This document shows positions 62,334 to 64,000 of a DNA stretch of 64,000 nt, piece by piece (the first letter of the stretch is position 1; each line of letters opens with the position of its first letter). Both the position numbers and the translations under genes were made by a program. The notes under the pieces were generated by a model that had not been told where the DNA came from, did not search any database, and was given only the letters and a program-made list of their open reading frames with translations. The DNA is from Chrysogorgia sp. JL179-B06 (taxonomy: Eukaryota; Cnidaria; Anthozoa; Scleralcyonacea; Chrysogorgiidae): the NCBI GenBank assembly GCA_035772405.1, contig JAYKKM010000147.1, positions 620,001 to 684,000 on the forward strand, given 5' to 3'.

Positions 62334-63950
62334 GACCAGGCCTTAGAAAAGGAAACTACTGGACATGTTTATAGATTGTATTGTAATTATTGTCTAGTGA
62401 ATTCAATATTGTTATTCTCATGCATAGGCGTACGGTATTCTCATAGGTGAAAGCCATTGCGGCCATTGGCGTTGTTTTGTTTCTCCGAAATGAGTTCAAA
62501 AGCCTGCGCGCGCACTAAAAAACTGTAGGTTTTGTGAATTTTGTTTCACGTTTTCTAGAATTCACGAATTAGAATTGAAAAATTGGGAGAATTTGATAAA
62601 AATTGGGAGATCTGTTCACAAATTAGTCGGAATTAAATGTTTTAAAATAAATAACAATTACGACAATCTCGCTGCCAAAAAGTGTTAATTACCTTTGCAT
62701 ATAGTTAAAACAACCAATTAAATGTGCAGGTTGTCTTAGATTCACCAATTGACCTTTTTTGACGGGTTGAAACAGCCAAATTTTATTGCTTGAAACAACC
62801 AAAATACGGTCATTTTAGTAAAAATATTTGGTTATTTTAACCATTTAGATTGGCACGAATCTGGGACAACCTATCAAATCAGTTGTTTCAACCAATCTGT
62901 TTTTACAGTGTATCGTTTGCTAGACTTGGTGTCTGCCGAAATACATAGTGCTACTTAAATTTTAAACAGTTATTTGCAGAACTGTTCAGTTCCGCCATTC
63001 ACCATGGCTGATACGTTTTTCCGAGCAATATTTAAATTTGTCACACGTATAACTATATAAATTAAATACGTACTCCATAACTAGAAATACGTGTACCCAA
63101 CAACCCCTCGCCCGCTTACTGTTTTAAGTTTTAAATAGTGTAGTGTTCAGTTCTTTTATACTTGAAAACAAGTAAAGCATTCATTTGCCAATCTGAACAG
63201 ATTTTCAAACTGCAAACAGATTTTCAAACTTGGGGCAGGTGCTGGGTAGTGCGCTGGATAGAAATACTTCCAACATCACTACCATTAGTCACTTATAAGA
63301 AATAAATAAATCCCGCAGACAGGGTTAGATACCAATTGTTCAACTCTTGATTATTGAAATTAATTATTAATTTTAATTATATAATATTGTAATATAAATT
63401 TTTTTTTTGTATCGTGTGATTGGCTGCAGCAGTCACGGAATCCTAAATGCTAAAAAATTTTATCGTGATTTTTGTTTCATTATTAACTGGAAAATGGAAA
63501 ACTAATACAGAATTTGATTCAACTAAGCTGGAAATAACTATATTATACAAAAAACTAAAGTATTTTGGTTTGTTTTTCTTTCCTTATCCAAATAATGCAG
63601 TTTTACCGAACTAAAGTAACTCAAGTCTTTTACCTTGTATAAGACTTTTCACTCTTGGTGTTCTTTGTACTCATTTCAAAATATTTACATGGAATTTTTA
63701 ACTCCTAGTGTATCACAAGTCGTTGGAAAAGTGAAAACTTTCCATTGCAGAATAGGCCACCATTTTGATTTTTATTGTCAAACTTGTTCCCAGTGTCTTC
63801 TCTCTTTTCATTTATTGCACTCGAGTGCAATAAACAATTTTAGGCTCCTCTCAGCCAATCAGAATCCAGTAATTTTGTCATGTATATAATAAAAAAAATA
63901 ATATGTTATTTACCGTTTTTGGTCGGTCCGGATAAATAAATATTTGCCCT
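62334..63950. other. Intergenic repeat-rich flank
   Basis: 62705-62905 is an AACAACCAATTAAATGTGCA ... GTTGTTTCAACCAATCTG inverted-type repeat related to 16900-17015. No coding family is recognised in 62910-63950; the 84-aa frame at 63635 has no supporting signature. Confidence 0.45.
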
Positions 63951-63951
63951 C

Positions 63952-64000
63952 GGTCTCAAAAACGTCCCTCGGCCTGCGGCCTCGGGCCGTTTTTGAGACC
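63952..64000. repeat. Hairpin at the right edge
   Basis: GGTCTCAAAAACGTCCCTCG and CTCGGGCCGTTTTTGAGACC are inverted repeats with a short GC-rich loop. It may be the end of a foldback element continuing beyond the window. Confidence 0.6.

Overview
This window looks like nuclear DNA from an AT-rich, repeat-laden invertebrate animal genome. Coding exons are small, have canonical eukaryotic splice sites, and are separated by introns packed with retrotransposon debris, miniature inverted-repeat elements and satellites. The mixture fits a cnidarian best: C16orf89-type secreted proteins, GCC2/GCC3-type cysteine-rich repeats, R2/NeSL-like retrotransposons with a restriction-like endonuclease, Penelope-like elements with hammerhead-like motifs, and CR1-like LINEs. 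That placement is an inference from family content, not a species call.

Three host genes are supported. (1) A minus-strand gene runs from its start codon at 35131 off the left edge of the window. Fourteen phase-compatible exons encode a signal peptide followed by about 900 residues of cysteine-rich GCC2/GCC3 (ephrin-receptor-like) repeats. Six consecutive exons are all exactly 294 nt, have phase 2 boundaries, and each encode a 98-residue double module, which is a clear case of tandem exon duplication. (2) A minus-strand C16orf89-like (DUF4735) secreted protein gene has exon 1 at 42324-43268; its last exon was not found. (3) A plus-strand C16orf89-like gene has exon 1 at 57836-58744 and exon 2 at 60560-60712, giving a complete 353-residue protein. 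The two C16orf89-like genes are divergent paralogues about 14.6 kb apart and share the same intron position.

Layout: 1-35131 is the cysteine-rich-repeat gene. Its introns hold foldback elements, a TTAA-flanked MITE, a 1.75 kb 12-bp minisatellite (14.7-16.45 kb), and a nested retrotransposon cluster (17.4-23.6 kb: three pieces of an RLE-type element, one split by a CR1-like LINE, then a Penelope-like fragment). They also hold two degenerate Gypsy elements (25.3-27.6 and 30.1-32.4 kb), 54-bp satellite arrays, tRNA-derived SINEs and a hAT MITE with perfect 8-bp target duplications. 35.2-42.3 kb is intergenic, with a TIR element built from GGCGTTTATTAG motifs, a TG-rich minisatellite and a minus-strand Gypsy remnant. 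43.3-57.8 kb is intergenic, with a mariner-like MITE, a CR1-like LINE, a BEL/Pao remnant, a second LINE and long (TA)n tracts. 58.7-64 kb holds the intron of the third gene and a repeat-rich 3' flank.

All transposon coding regions seen are broken by stops, frameshifts or deletions. No rRNA gene, intact tRNA gene, CRISPR array or prokaryotic gene is visible. The most notable signals are the tandem-exon secreted protein (with one probable GC-AG intron), the C16orf89 pair, and the dispersed hammerhead-like Penelope termini.
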